Positions 9,240 through 18,300 of a DNA stretch of 18,300 nt are shown here, piece by piece. The stretch's first letter is position 1; every line of letters begins with the position of its first letter. The position numbers were made by a program, and so were the translations under genes. Origin of the DNA: Acanthamoeba lenticulata (lineage: Eukaryota > Discosea > Longamoebia > Acanthamoebidae); NCBI GenBank assembly GCA_002179805.1, contig NAVB01003172.1:1-18300 (forward strand). Direction: 5' to 3'. The notes under the pieces are model-generated. The model was not told the origin of the DNA, did no database searches, and saw only the letters and a program-made list of their open reading frames with translations.

Positions 9240-9435
9240 CGTCCTTCATTCATCACCCTCACCACCACATCACCATCATTGACGACACTACACACCGGGA
9301 GGACGTTGAGTCCGCAGTTGTATATTTCTTGGTGTACATAACAACCTGCTTCTTCAACACGCTTCGCCCAGGACAGGCAGGGCCGTTCAGGAAATTCAAT
9401 AGAAAATGAATATTTGAGCTTTTCTTTTCTTCCGT
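9240..9435. other. Tail-to-tail intergenic spacer
   Basis: About 196 bp between two convergent stop codons. It contains a CACCAC/CATCATC run just after the first stop and an A/T-rich stretch (about 9395-9430) next to the second. It should hold both cleavage/polyadenylation sites; no perfect AATAAA was identified for either gene. Confidence 0.4.
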
Positions 9436-12029
9436 TTAGCTGGCACAGGACGAGCTGCCGGAGGCGAGCTTGCCGTCGATGGCGTCGCGCACCATGTTGT
9501 AGATCGTGAACCCGAGGAAGCCGCACGCGATCGAAGACACCAGCGCCAGCCACACCCAGTGGTGGAATGGAGACCGGTGCTTGTTGTACGCATTCCTCTC
9601 CCCAAACACTTGCCGCACACGTCTGTTGTTGCGTTGGATGGGGTGGTGATGAGTTCGCCGGTCCAACATGGAGACAGACCCCTCCGGAAAAGACATGTAC
9701 CGTCGTGCGAAGAAGACAAGGACGATCGGGATGAAGAACATGATGCCAAGCCCGGGGTAAGACCCCGTGATGGAGACGAGGAGCGAAACGTCACACGTGG
9801 CAAAGGCAATGGCGATGGCCGGCGTGAGTGCGACGATCGTGCTCAGCGGCCGCTTCCACCGGTTCAGCAAGCCCAACAATCCGTCTTCTACACTCCCCGC
9901 ACGCGCCCCATCACGCCTGATGAGCGACCACACGGCACGCCAAGCAGGTCATTTCTCTTACCGCGATCGGGCACGAAGCGGATGAGGTTGTTGCGGAGGG
10001 TGATGCAGATGAGCGGGAAGTTGGTGGTCAACGTAAAGACCGGATACAAGGCCAGGACGATCGCCACCACCTCGTTCGCTGCAAAGCGATCCAATTGAGG
10101 TGAGTCGAAGCTGGACTGGACATAAGCGAACGGAAGACAGGCGGGGAGAAGGAGGAGGAGGGAAGGGGCGCGGTACTCTTGCCACGGAAGAAGGTCGTGT
10201 AGGTGGAAGGAATCGAGTACTGATCGTAGGCAAAGACGGCCGAGTAGGCCAGCAGGATGTAGGCCACGAAGACCGACACAAAGTCAACCACGAACAGAAC
10301 CGTCACTCGGTTCTTGCGTTCCACAGGCGCCAGCAGGCCCGGGATACTGTAAAGAAATGGCCACCGCGCGTGAGAAAGAGGTGAACAAACTCACAATGTG
10401 GCGTCGAGGAGGGGACAGCGCGCACCTGTGGTGGCACATGAACGCGTAGACGCAGGCTCCGAAGAGCGTCGGGAAGGCACTGCGCGGCAAGGAGGAGAAC
10501 AAGTGCGGACGTAAGTTAGATGGACATAATGCGACAAAAATTGTTAAAAATAAAAGAAAACTAAAATAGGATCGGAAAGGCTCGCTTACCTGAAGTCGGC
10601 AATCACAATCTTGCTCACATCAGCCCCATCGCCCTTGGCAATGGCGATGATGGCGATGATCACCATGCTGGAGGGGAGAATGCCCGTGAGTAAGCTCTCA
10701 TGTCTTACACCCAGAGAGGCACACGTACGCGGCAAAGGCAATGTTGCGGCAGATCATGGTGCCAAACTGCATGTACTTCGTCTTCTGGAAGTCGAAAAAG
10801 CAGAAGGGCGCAGTGGCCAGCGTAAACAGCGCCAAGAAGATGTAATAGGCGTCCTGCGTGCTGATGTGCCAGTCACCCAAAGAGAAGCTTCCTGCACGGA
10901 TGAAAGAGAGCGAGCATCAATAGGGCAGTTACAAATTTCTTCAGAAAAAGGAGAAAAACAGTCAAAAATGTAAATTGAACGCAATTAATAAATAAAATCA
11001 CTCGATCACGCACCGGTCACGGCAACCAGAGAGCGGGGAACGTAGACGGCGTAGATGGCCAGATCGCCAAAGAGGTACACCTGTCGTACGCCGCAAAATG
11101 AGTTGCCTTCTGCCTAAGACAGTCTGCCTCTGCAACAACAAATTGTTTGTCGGACGCGGCGCACGTACGCAAAGAATGACGTAGAACAGCTTTTGGCCAA
11201 TCCCTCCGAGAAAGATGTCGGCCATCATGCCCACCTCAACACGCTGATCCAGGTGGAAGAAGTCTTCAGTGTTTCTCACGCGGATTTGGTCATGCCTGTG
11301 GGCGTTGGTCGAAAGCGTGTAGTCACTCGCGAGCTGTGTGCACGCAGGTGCACGCGCCAGGGTGAGGGGTGTGACGGACACGAGCCGACGTCGATAGTTA
11401 GAGCTCTGATGGATTGATGATTCATCATGCTTATCCTCATGAGCCTTGGAGGAAGCCACGAGTTAGAAAACTCAAGGAGCGTCGCAACGTACTTTGTACT
11501 GGCCTACGCTATCCGTGGAGTCGGTGTCTGAGTCCGGCGCACGAAAGCTGGTGTCGTCTCCGAGGAGGCCTGCCTTTTCGTCGTCCTATGTCACGCCACG
11601 TTGAGTGCGTTGAGAGAAACAGGCATGGATCGTAAGAAAGAGAGGTACCAGCCGGTCCTTCTCCAGGAGCGCGTTGGCGGCCGCCATAGTTTCCACGACC
11701 CAGGTGGCGGTCATGAAGCTACGGGTTTTCCCGAGATGAGAGAAGACAAAGAACGATCAGCTGCACTCCTGCTTGGCACATAGATGGTCAGCAGCTGGTA
11801 CCTCAGGGTGGCCATGAACAAAAGGAAAACGGCGGACAGAACCTGCACGTTAGGAACAGCAAGGAATTAGCAACGCCAACAGCAAGTCATGCATGGGACC
11901 ACGTACGATTCCGGCAGATTGAAATGCATGGGGGAGGGTGAGGCAACCCGCGCCAACGATGAGATTATAGATGAAAATCGCGGCCACGGGTGTGGAGTAA
12001 GATGACCCAACTGCTGTGTCACCCGCCAT
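9436..12029 (-). CDS. TMEM104: TMEM104-like multi-pass membrane protein (amino acid/auxin permease superfamily)
   Basis: Thirteen exons: 12029-11907, 11842-11802, 11718-11649, 11585-11493, 11444-11169, 11080-11014, 10891-10729, 10667-10590, 10479-10426, 10346-10177, 10078-9962, 9887-9701, 9622-9436; about 541 residues (human 496), all phases matching. Blocks in order: IYNLIVGAGCLTLPHAFQSA (TM1), TATWVVETMAAANALLEKD, DQRVEVGMMADIFL, VYLFGDLAIYAVYVPRSLVA, DAYYIFLALFTLATAPFCFF then DFQKTKYMQ, LFGACVYAFMCHHSIPGLLA, LYPVFTLTTNFPLICITLRN then N, SITGSYPGLGIMFFIPIVLV, and NKHRSPFHHWVWLAL. Each matches a TMEM104 block I recognise. The family is a SLC36/SLC38-like branch whose substrate is, to my knowledge, not well established. 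The acidic loop (APDSDTDSTDSVGQYK) after TM2 resembles the acidic insertion in animal proteins. Intron 9700-9623 is a 78-bp stop-free multiple of three, required to restore RR...NKHRSP spacing. The exon at 11444-11169 may hide one more short intron. Confidence 0.93.
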
Positions 12030-13005
12030 TTGCTCTTGTGCTTTTCTAATCGCTCAGCTCGCGGTGCTGATTTGTTCGTGGATTAGAATCACCGGGCGGC
12101 ACCGAAAGGCTGGTGCTACGGCGCGGAAAACGTCGCGTAGCTGTACGCTGCCTCTTCCCTTTCCAAATGACTTTTTTTTCCTTTTGATTTTTTTTATTTT
12201 TGCCTTTCTGCAATGGCGCAAAATCTTGGCCAGCAAGGGCTGCCGCGAGAGCACGTGCTCCTGCTTGACCAAACCTTTCGCTTGAGAAGGCAATACCCGT
12301 GCAGGGCAATCCCCGCTGGCACGTTGCATAACGACGCTAGCCTCACCGAGAAAGTCACGACGATATGCGTCAGTTCTTGCAGGCTGTCACCGCGGAGGTG
12401 TGTGACCTTGGCTTGCCTTTGCAACAGTACTCAGAATCTTGCTTTATCTGCCACTAGGCGTGCCTTTGCGCGCTTTATGTGGCCAATGGGCCGCCAGCCT
12501 GCGCTCCGCGGACAGCAACCGGCTAAAGTTGCATATTAACGTCATGTGTCCGTGGTGACGACAAACTGACTGTCGGCTAGAAATAGCTCTGGTCTGGGGT
12601 GAGATCAAGCCTGCCCGCGCCGCACCTCCAACACCGCCTGTTGCCAAGAGGCGCACCATACCACAAATATTTCTTGTTTGCGCAAAAAAGGAAATTAAAC
12701 GGTCGGTGTACGGGGTGCTTGGGGTGGGCTTGGTTTGGCAAAGCGCGGGCTGGCTGTCACGCAAACAGCCAAGCTGGTCCCCACTTGCCAACCCAGTCTG
12801 GTCACAACCGCCGCCGTATCCACACTACCCAGAAGACAAGCGCTTGAGCAAACAGAAAGACCCTGGCCTCGTTTTCTTAATCCAGTTCGTGCCGCTCTTC
12901 CCTTGATTATTTTTGCCAATCAACCGCTCTCTCGAGGAAGGAAATAGAAAGAAAAGACTACACGTCGACCACAGTTCCTCGCCAACGGCTCTGCCTCGAC
13001 ATCCA
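12030..13005. promoter_or_regulatory. Large divergent intergenic region between TMEM104 and RFX genes
   Basis: This 976-bp stretch is the longest without a gene. It separates two divergent start codons, so it contains both promoters and 5' UTRs. Visible: a T-rich run at about 12170-12203; a CCAAT box at 12483-12487 and another at about 12915-12920, near the RFX start; GTTGC/GCAAC half-sites near 12323, 12421, 12515, 12528 and 12640. Open frames here (for example plus 12213-12539) show no domain, no consistent splice structure and no family similarity. I saw no tRNA, snRNA or repeat. Confidence 0.55.
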
Positions 13006-16000
13006 ATGCAGGCAACTGACGATGGCGGTCTGCTCACGCGTCGTCGTGGGGTAAAGCAACCACTGGACGAAGCCGACACAGAGGTGGATAATAGGCATCT
13101 GATGGCACAACGTGCCCGAGAAATGGAAATTGACCAAAAGCGCCGAGAGGATTACACATCGTCAGCACATCACAATCTACAGCCGCACCTCAATCAACCA
13201 TCTCGGCATCAGCCTCAACATAACCCACATTTGCACCATTCCACGGAGAGCTACGGCAGCACGCAAGCTCCAGCGCCTGGGAGGTCTCACATGGGGCGAT
13301 TCTATTCCAATGAACCTGCCTCGCGGCTGGAGCTCTCCTCCTCCACGAATTCTGGCCCAATTCCTCATTATTACTCTGACGACTACGGCAGCAACGGCCC
13401 TGCGGTACTTCCTCCGCATAACGGTCTTCATCAAGCTGCTCCTCCATCCTCTCATCACTCGCCACACCGCACCACAACCGCTCCATATGGGGCCTATCCG
13501 TCCCACGCTCCTCCACACCCTGCCCAACCTGGCCACCACTACCCGCACACCAGCGCGCCGCAGCCGGGGCTCACACACCTCGAGTCAGTCCTAGACACCA
13601 GCTCGCAGGCAATGCGCATCGAGAAGAAGGAGAAGGGCGCAAGCGGTCGGCCTCCACCGAAACCGCAGTCGCCGCTCATCCTTCAGTGGTACACGAGTAA
13701 CTTTGATCACGGTAACTGGGGCGCTTGCAGTACTGAGCTTCGCCTTATTTCCTCTTTCCCTTTCTCTAGGCTGCAGGACAACTTCGAGAACGATCCCAAG
13801 AGTAGTGTGCCGCGCAGTCTCATGTACTCACACTACTCTGCCTTCTGCGCTCAGGCTTCGGTCAAGGCTGTGAACGCCGCCAGTTTTGGTAAGGACTAGT
13901 CTTCTTTCCACCCTTCCATCAGCGACTTGTTCCTGTTCGCTCACCCGCGTTATTTCGTCATCTCCTCCACCCGTACAGGTAAGCTGATTCGATCGGTGTT
14001 TCCTGAACTCAAGACCAGACGGCTGGGCACGCGAGGCAACAGCAAGTACCACTACTACGGCATTCGTATCAAGACCTCCTCGCCGCTCAAGAATGCTGCA
14101 GTACCGCCCGAGAGCGAGTCTGGGGTCCCTAGCGCACCGGCACCGAGCGCGCCTACCACGGCGCCACCGCCCACGCTCTCGCCGCCAGGTACATCGGGCG
14201 CGCCCACGAGCTCCACCTCAGCCTCAGCTTCACCCGCGAAACAGCCGCGTCTCAAAGTAGAGAGCATGAGTCCTACGGTGCGATCTCTCTTTATTCCGGT
14301 GGAGTGTGCGCTGATAATACTCAACCACTGTGTTCCCGCTTTGATTGTGTAGTTCACGAGCGAGCCTCCATTGCCCACCGCGCCTGCCCGTCTCTATCCG
14401 CTGCACACTGCCATGAACAACCCACCACCTTCGTACGTGACTCTGTCTCTCTGTCTCTCTTTCTCTCTCTCTCTCTCTTGCTCTCAACAAGTTCAAACTG
14501 ACGTGAAGCTCTGTCCCTGGCAGTGTGCCTTTGTCTGGTCCGCACGCGGAGGCGATACGGCTGTTGTCCGAGTTCCCCCCGCTTGGGCCCGGTAAGTGGT
14601 CCTTAGTCCTACTGGCATGTGCAAAACAAAACGGTCTCACCCCCAACCGTGTTCGTTTCCCGAATGTAGGCCACCTGCTGCCAGGCGTGCGGATCGACCA
14701 CGCGCTAGACTTCATGCTCATGTATGGAACGCATTGCCAGTACATGCTCAACATCATGGCCGAGCGCAACTTCAACGAAGTGGAGCCCATGCTTCGACAC
14801 TTTTGGCAGTCGCTCCCGGCCCGCATGCGGCCGGTCGTCGCGTGTCCGGGCATCATCGACCTGATCGCAGAAAAGGATGAACTCGTCTACGCCGCCGTCG
14901 TGGACGTGCTGGTGCCAGATGTGTTGGCGTCGGTCGCGTTCTCCTTCACGCAGGCCTTGCGCGAGTTCAGCCGTCAGATGGAGGGTTACATGCGCGGCGC
15001 GCTTGACGGCATGCCTTCTGCGCTCAGCGAGAGAAAGATCCGAGGTAAGACTGATGACCTCCTCTTGCTGAGCTCTGTGTTGTGGCCAAACGTGCCTGAA
15101 CATGGCGTGATGTGTGCAGTGGCGCGCAATTTTGCCGGGCGACTGTGGCGTGAGGGCTGTATGAACTATATCGCCTGCAGCGCGCGGCAGGTGCTCATGA
15201 ACACCGAGGAGGTGAACCAGATCTTGCATGACTTTAGCAAGATTGACACCAACTACGTCATCAACTCGATCAGCTGGGTTTGCAATGGCGAGGAGCCGCC
15301 CCATACCCTCGATCTGCTCTCCTCTGGTAAGTACTCCCTCTCCTTGTCCTCTCCTGAGTTGATCGGCTGACGCCTCGGCCACGGCCTGGCCGGTGTGCAG
15401 TGCACGAGGAGTTCAAGCGAATTCTGCAGCAGCGTTTGTCGCTGGAGCAGTTTGCCGAGTGGATATTCCACCTGTCCACGCGTTTCCTCCTGGGGACGGA
15501 CACGGTGCAGGTCATGACCTGTGCCCAGCAGCTCCTGCTCCGGTGGTCCCACTACCACACCCTCGTCCACACCGACCTCATCGCCCGCAAGGCCCCCAGC
15601 CTTCGTGCGTGCCCCATCTTTTCTTAACACTATTTTTTTATTTATTGCTTTAATTGCTATGTCGTCTCTAACCTTTCCTCTACCTTGTGCTGGTGGCCTC
15701 GTTTTAGAGTCATTCCACATGCTGCGGGCATTCATGGAGGAGTACTTGACGTACGTGCTCGACCGCCGGCTGGCGACGTTGCAGATGTTGCGCCCTGTGG
15801 CGCTGCCCACCTACACGGCCCTTCCGCAGCCGGACCATCCGGCCCCGGGCCACTCATCGCGCTATGGGCCTGACGACCAGCCGCCTCAACAACCCCGATC
15901 AGAGTACTTCCCCCTCGCCCAACTACACCAAGTAGCATGTAACTGACGACTGTGATCGTGGTGGCGACGAGCAGCTATAGGTCTTCCCCGCTGGGGAGTG

Positions 16001-17310
16001 TCGACTTGTTGCCCTCTGAGGGCTTCTTCATGCGGCCACGATCCAACCCCGACCTCTCGAACGAGCGGTTCCGGTACGCAATTCCCGCCCTCGGAACCAT
16101 CCTTCTCTTCCGCGTTGGGCGGAGCGAGCCTGGTCTCACGCCTGTGCCCTGGTGGTGCGCAATTCCAGGCCCAGCATACTCGGGAAGATGCCACCGAGTA
16201 TGTTTACGTCCATCACCGAGCGCCCCCACAAGCAGCGACGGCTGGCCGAGAGCGGCGGGCCACCCGCCAACGACCGGCCACCGAGCCCGCTTTCGTCGTC
16301 TCCGTCGACAGCTTCGGCCTCGCCGTCGCGTCAAAACCAAAACGCGCCATCGTCATCATCCTCCGGTCAGTCGTCGACGCGATCTCCGCTCTTGGCATCT
16401 TCATCATCATTTTCGTCGGCCGGGACTCCTTCGTCTCCGCCGCTTACGTCTTCTGTGGCGACCACGTCGTCGTCATCGTCAGCCCCATCCTCGACCCAGT
16501 CTAACGGGGCGGCCTCAGCCTCGGCCACTACCCCACCGGAGCTGTCACCGCCACTGTCTGCGCCGTCGTCATCATCGTCTTCGTCGTCGTCGTCGTCGTC
16601 GATCCTACGAGCGCGGACGCCGTCGCTGCCGCCGCTGGACCTGCTCGACAGCCTGCGGATGGAGGGGAGCAGCGTCGTGTCGCCCAAGCCGTCCCTCGGG
16701 ATCCCGCCCTCGTCGCTGTCGTCGTTCTCGCTCGGGATGGGCAGCTTCAGCGGCTTTGGCCGCGACTCCTTCACCAGCGGCAGCGGCAGCTTCATCCCGA
16801 CGGCCGCCGCCTACACGTTCCCTAAGATGTCCTTTGATCGCGTCGACTCGTCGCGGGAGATGCCCCTCCCCTCGGCCTCGTTCCTCCACAAGGCCTCCTT
16901 TGGCTCCTTCAGCTCCTTCCCCGAGTTCTCGCGCGCTAGGTAATCCATCCTCTCCACCACCGTCTTCTTCATCAGCTTCGTGAAAGAACGAACGAATCCG
17001 CTCACCGTTATGTGTGCTTGGTTGGTCTGGTGTGTGCAGCTTTGATCGACTGGGCAGCATGGACCGAGGTAGCGTGGCGTGGCCGCAGCTGTTCCTCAAC
17101 ATGAGTACGGCCCAGACGAGCTACCAGTCCTTCTCGCTCCCCATCTCGGACGACAAGTCCGGGCCGCTCCCGCCGCTCGAAGGCCCACCTTCTCCGACCG
17201 CGGCGGCCGCTCCATCTTCGCCCTTCCCGGTGGCCAGCGGCGGCGGAGGTGGTGCATCTTCATCGTCCTCGTCCTCCTCGTCTTCGTCGACCTCATCCTC
17301 GTCCACTTGA
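13006..17310 (+). CDS. RFX-family winged-helix transcription factor
   Basis: Twelve exons (13006-13688, 13770-13888, 13979-14277, 14353-14432, 14524-14591, 14670-15044, 15120-15326, 15401-15604, 15708-15903, 15975-16073, 16169-16939, 17040-17310) give 1123 residues with every phase consistent; 13006 is the first in-frame ATG. Residues about 223-299 form the RFX DNA-binding domain: [48 protein letters not shown] and [18 protein letters not shown], including the wing that reads the X-box. Residues about 417-700 match the extended conserved/dimerisation region ([61 protein letters not shown]). The N-terminus is rich in His/Pro/Ser, and the C-terminal 400 residues are low-complexity Ser/Pro with long poly-Ser runs. 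RFX factors bind X-boxes as dimers; in animals they drive ciliary genes, in fungi cell-cycle and DNA-damage genes. The target set here is unknown. Confidence 0.95.
14441..14483 (+). repeat. CT microsatellite inside an RFX intron
   Basis: A TCTCTG/TCTCTC run lies within intron 14433-14523, downstream of a GTACGT donor. It is far from the acceptor (40 bp), so it is longer than needed for a pyrimidine tract. Confidence 0.7.
16340..16610 (+). repeat. TCG/TCA/TCN trinucleotide-rich tract encoding poly-serine
   Basis: Within RFX exon 11. Dense TCG, TCA and TCC codons give [16 protein letters not shown] and [16 protein letters not shown] runs. The longest uninterrupted run is about 16564-16602. A second, shorter run closes the gene at 17250-17307. 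Codons are mixed at the edges but nearly pure TCG in the core, which suggests recent slippage there. Confidence 0.8.
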
Positions 17311-17534
17311 GTCCCCAGCACGCGCTTTATTTATTCAGGCGTTGGGCCCGGTTTTTGTTTATGTTCGCCGCGGCCTTGTACACTATTTAACGAGTCTACT
17401 GATACACTATTTGAGCCCTACTGATAAATACTTCAAAATAACACAAAATTTTAAAAGATAAAATCATTATTCCCCCGTAACACATGTTCTGCGCCAGAGA
17501 TCGTCCGGCACCTCCATCAACTCCAAGCGCTGGC
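17311..17534. other. Tail-to-tail spacer between RFX and RhoGAP genes
   Basis: About 224 bp between convergent stops, distinctly A/T-rich at 17380-17470 (for example AAATTTTAAAAGATAAAATC) against GC-rich exons. It should hold both polyadenylation sites. A minus-strand frame after the RhoGAP stop could encode 23 more residues ending at 17467 if an additional splice were used, but no donor supports it. Confidence 0.4.
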
Positions 17535-18300
17535 TCATCTGTCCTGAATGGGCCGGAGAAGGAGTGGGCCAAAGACCTCGGCCAACTTGTCGCTGGTCAT
17601 GCCGTTGGCAGTGGACATGCTCTTGACCTTGTGCAGGAATCCGATCAGTACCGTCAGCGTCGCCCTGGTGGTCACAAAGGAACGGGAAAGAAAAATATCG
17701 TGAGCTCCCACGACATTGCGGGCCTTCTTTATGTTGTTGATGACGGTGGTGGTTGTTAGGTACCTCCTGACTTTGGGCAAATTGTCGATGCACTCACGAA
17801 GCTCACGGAGCTGCTTCGTCATCGGCAGATCTGGCGGAGACACATGTGAGCGACGGCACACGTGGGTGATCGCCATTGAAGAAGGGGCGCAGGGCGGTAC
17901 CGAGGACACTGTCAAAGAGCTCGTAGCGCTTGTAGGTACAGAGGGGCTTCTTGAGGTCGCGGAAGTACTCCTTGAGCAGCTCACCGGCCACGTAGGGGTC
18001 GGTGCCCTCCGGCACTTCCGTGATGGGCTGGTCCTCCTCGAAGCTCGAGTAGAAGGCGTCCTTGAAGGCCTGCACCTTGTTGGCTGGCGGCACCCGCGTC
18101 GAGCTCAGGATGTCCTTCTGGCGGATGCCCCTCCGCTCCAGGTACACGATGGGCAGCCGCACCATCGGGTGCACTTGCTCCTGCACCGACTCGGTCGCGT
18201 GCTCCTGTCAAGCGCCAGCGCCACCGGCGGCGTCAGCGGCGTGGCTCGCGTGGTCGAGAGGGGTGGTACACAATGAGCTCACCTTGAAGAGGGAGCGGTA
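17535..18300 (-). CDS. RhoGAP-domain protein, C-terminal part
   Basis: Partial gene entering from the right edge. Visible exons: 18300-18283, 18204-17901, 17830-17764, 17664-17535 (about 172 residues, phases consistent). RhoGAP domains speed GTP hydrolysis by Rho, Rac or Cdc42. Family blocks in order: 'VRLPIVYLERRGI'; an altered finger loop (KDILSSTRVPPANKV); DPYVAGELLKEYFRDLKKPL then CTYKRYELFDSVL; LPMTKQLRELRECIDNLPKV; ATLTVLIGFLHKV; and MTSDKLAEVFGPLLLRP. The stop comes four codons after LLLRP, so the domain's usual last helix is missing or very short. The loop that normally reads G-(I/L)-F-R-x-(S/P)-G carries its arginine in STRVPP. The position before LAxVFGP, normally Asn, is Lys. These changes make full catalytic activity uncertain. 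Domains upstream of the window are unknown. Confidence 0.85.

Noticed and set aside
12060..12130. Possible tRNA or structured RNA (short GCACC...GGTGC hairpin)
   Set aside because: The stem is only 5 bp, and no A-box/B-box pair or cloverleaf could be drawn.
12213..12539. 108-codon open frame in the TMEM104-RFX intergenic region as a possible small gene
   Set aside because: It begins with ATG but has no recognisable motif and lies in a promoter-like region. Chance frames of this size are common in this GC-rich window.
17467..17534. Extra C-terminal exon for the RhoGAP gene (frame ending at 17467)
   Set aside because: No GT donor is available after LLLRP to reach this frame, so the stop at 17535 is preferred.
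1..18300. Search for CRISPR arrays, bacterial defence islands, transposons or integrated viral genes
   Set aside because: None seen. All genes are intron-bearing eukaryotic housekeeping or regulatory families, with no terminal repeats, transposase, reverse transcriptase or capsid-like sequences.

Overview
This is an ordinary nuclear segment of a GC-rich, intron-dense eukaryotic genome. The coding style fits an Acanthamoeba-like amoebozoan: very short introns (about 40-122 bp), many donors reading GTACGT, GTAAG or GTGCG, pyrimidine-rich tracts before CAG/TAG acceptors, genes about 2 kb apart, and protein families typical of amoebae and animals (RFX, TMEM104, PPT1, IFRD). The organism is inferred from style, not proven. 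No bacterial, viral or mobile-element genes, CRISPR array, tRNA or rRNA were seen. The naive open frames are misleading because the coding frame changes at almost every intron. All gene models here were built by hand from splice signals, phase agreement and family conservation.

Layout, left to right: the N-terminus of a probable COG4 Golgi-tether subunit (minus, runs off the left edge); an IFRD-family protein (minus, 301-2643); a protein with an N-terminal UBZ4-type zinc finger, a coiled coil and an F-box (minus, 2803-5129); palmitoyl-protein thioesterase PPT1 (plus, 5281-6618); an unrecognised, probably mitochondrial protein (minus, 6649-8316); a small coiled-coil, tail-anchored membrane protein (plus, 8482-9239); a TMEM104-like amino-acid-transporter-family protein (minus, 9436-12029); an RFX transcription factor (plus, 13006-17310); and the end of a RhoGAP-domain protein (minus, 17535 to beyond the right edge).

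From the F-box gene rightwards the genes alternate strands, giving three head-to-head pairs (shared upstream regions of about 150 bp, 165 bp and 976 bp) and three tail-to-tail pairs (30-224 bp apart). The genes do not form one pathway. They cover Golgi traffic, transcription, ubiquitin, lysosome, mitochondrion, membrane transport and Rho signalling, as expected for a random stretch of a compact protist genome.

I did not find a convincing new multi-gene system. The most interesting items are the UBZ4/coiled-coil/F-box domain combination, a full-length RFX factor in an apparently amoeboid lineage, a GC-AG intron in PPT1, the unidentified mitochondrial protein, and several introns that are multiples of three without stop codons and so look like coding sequence.
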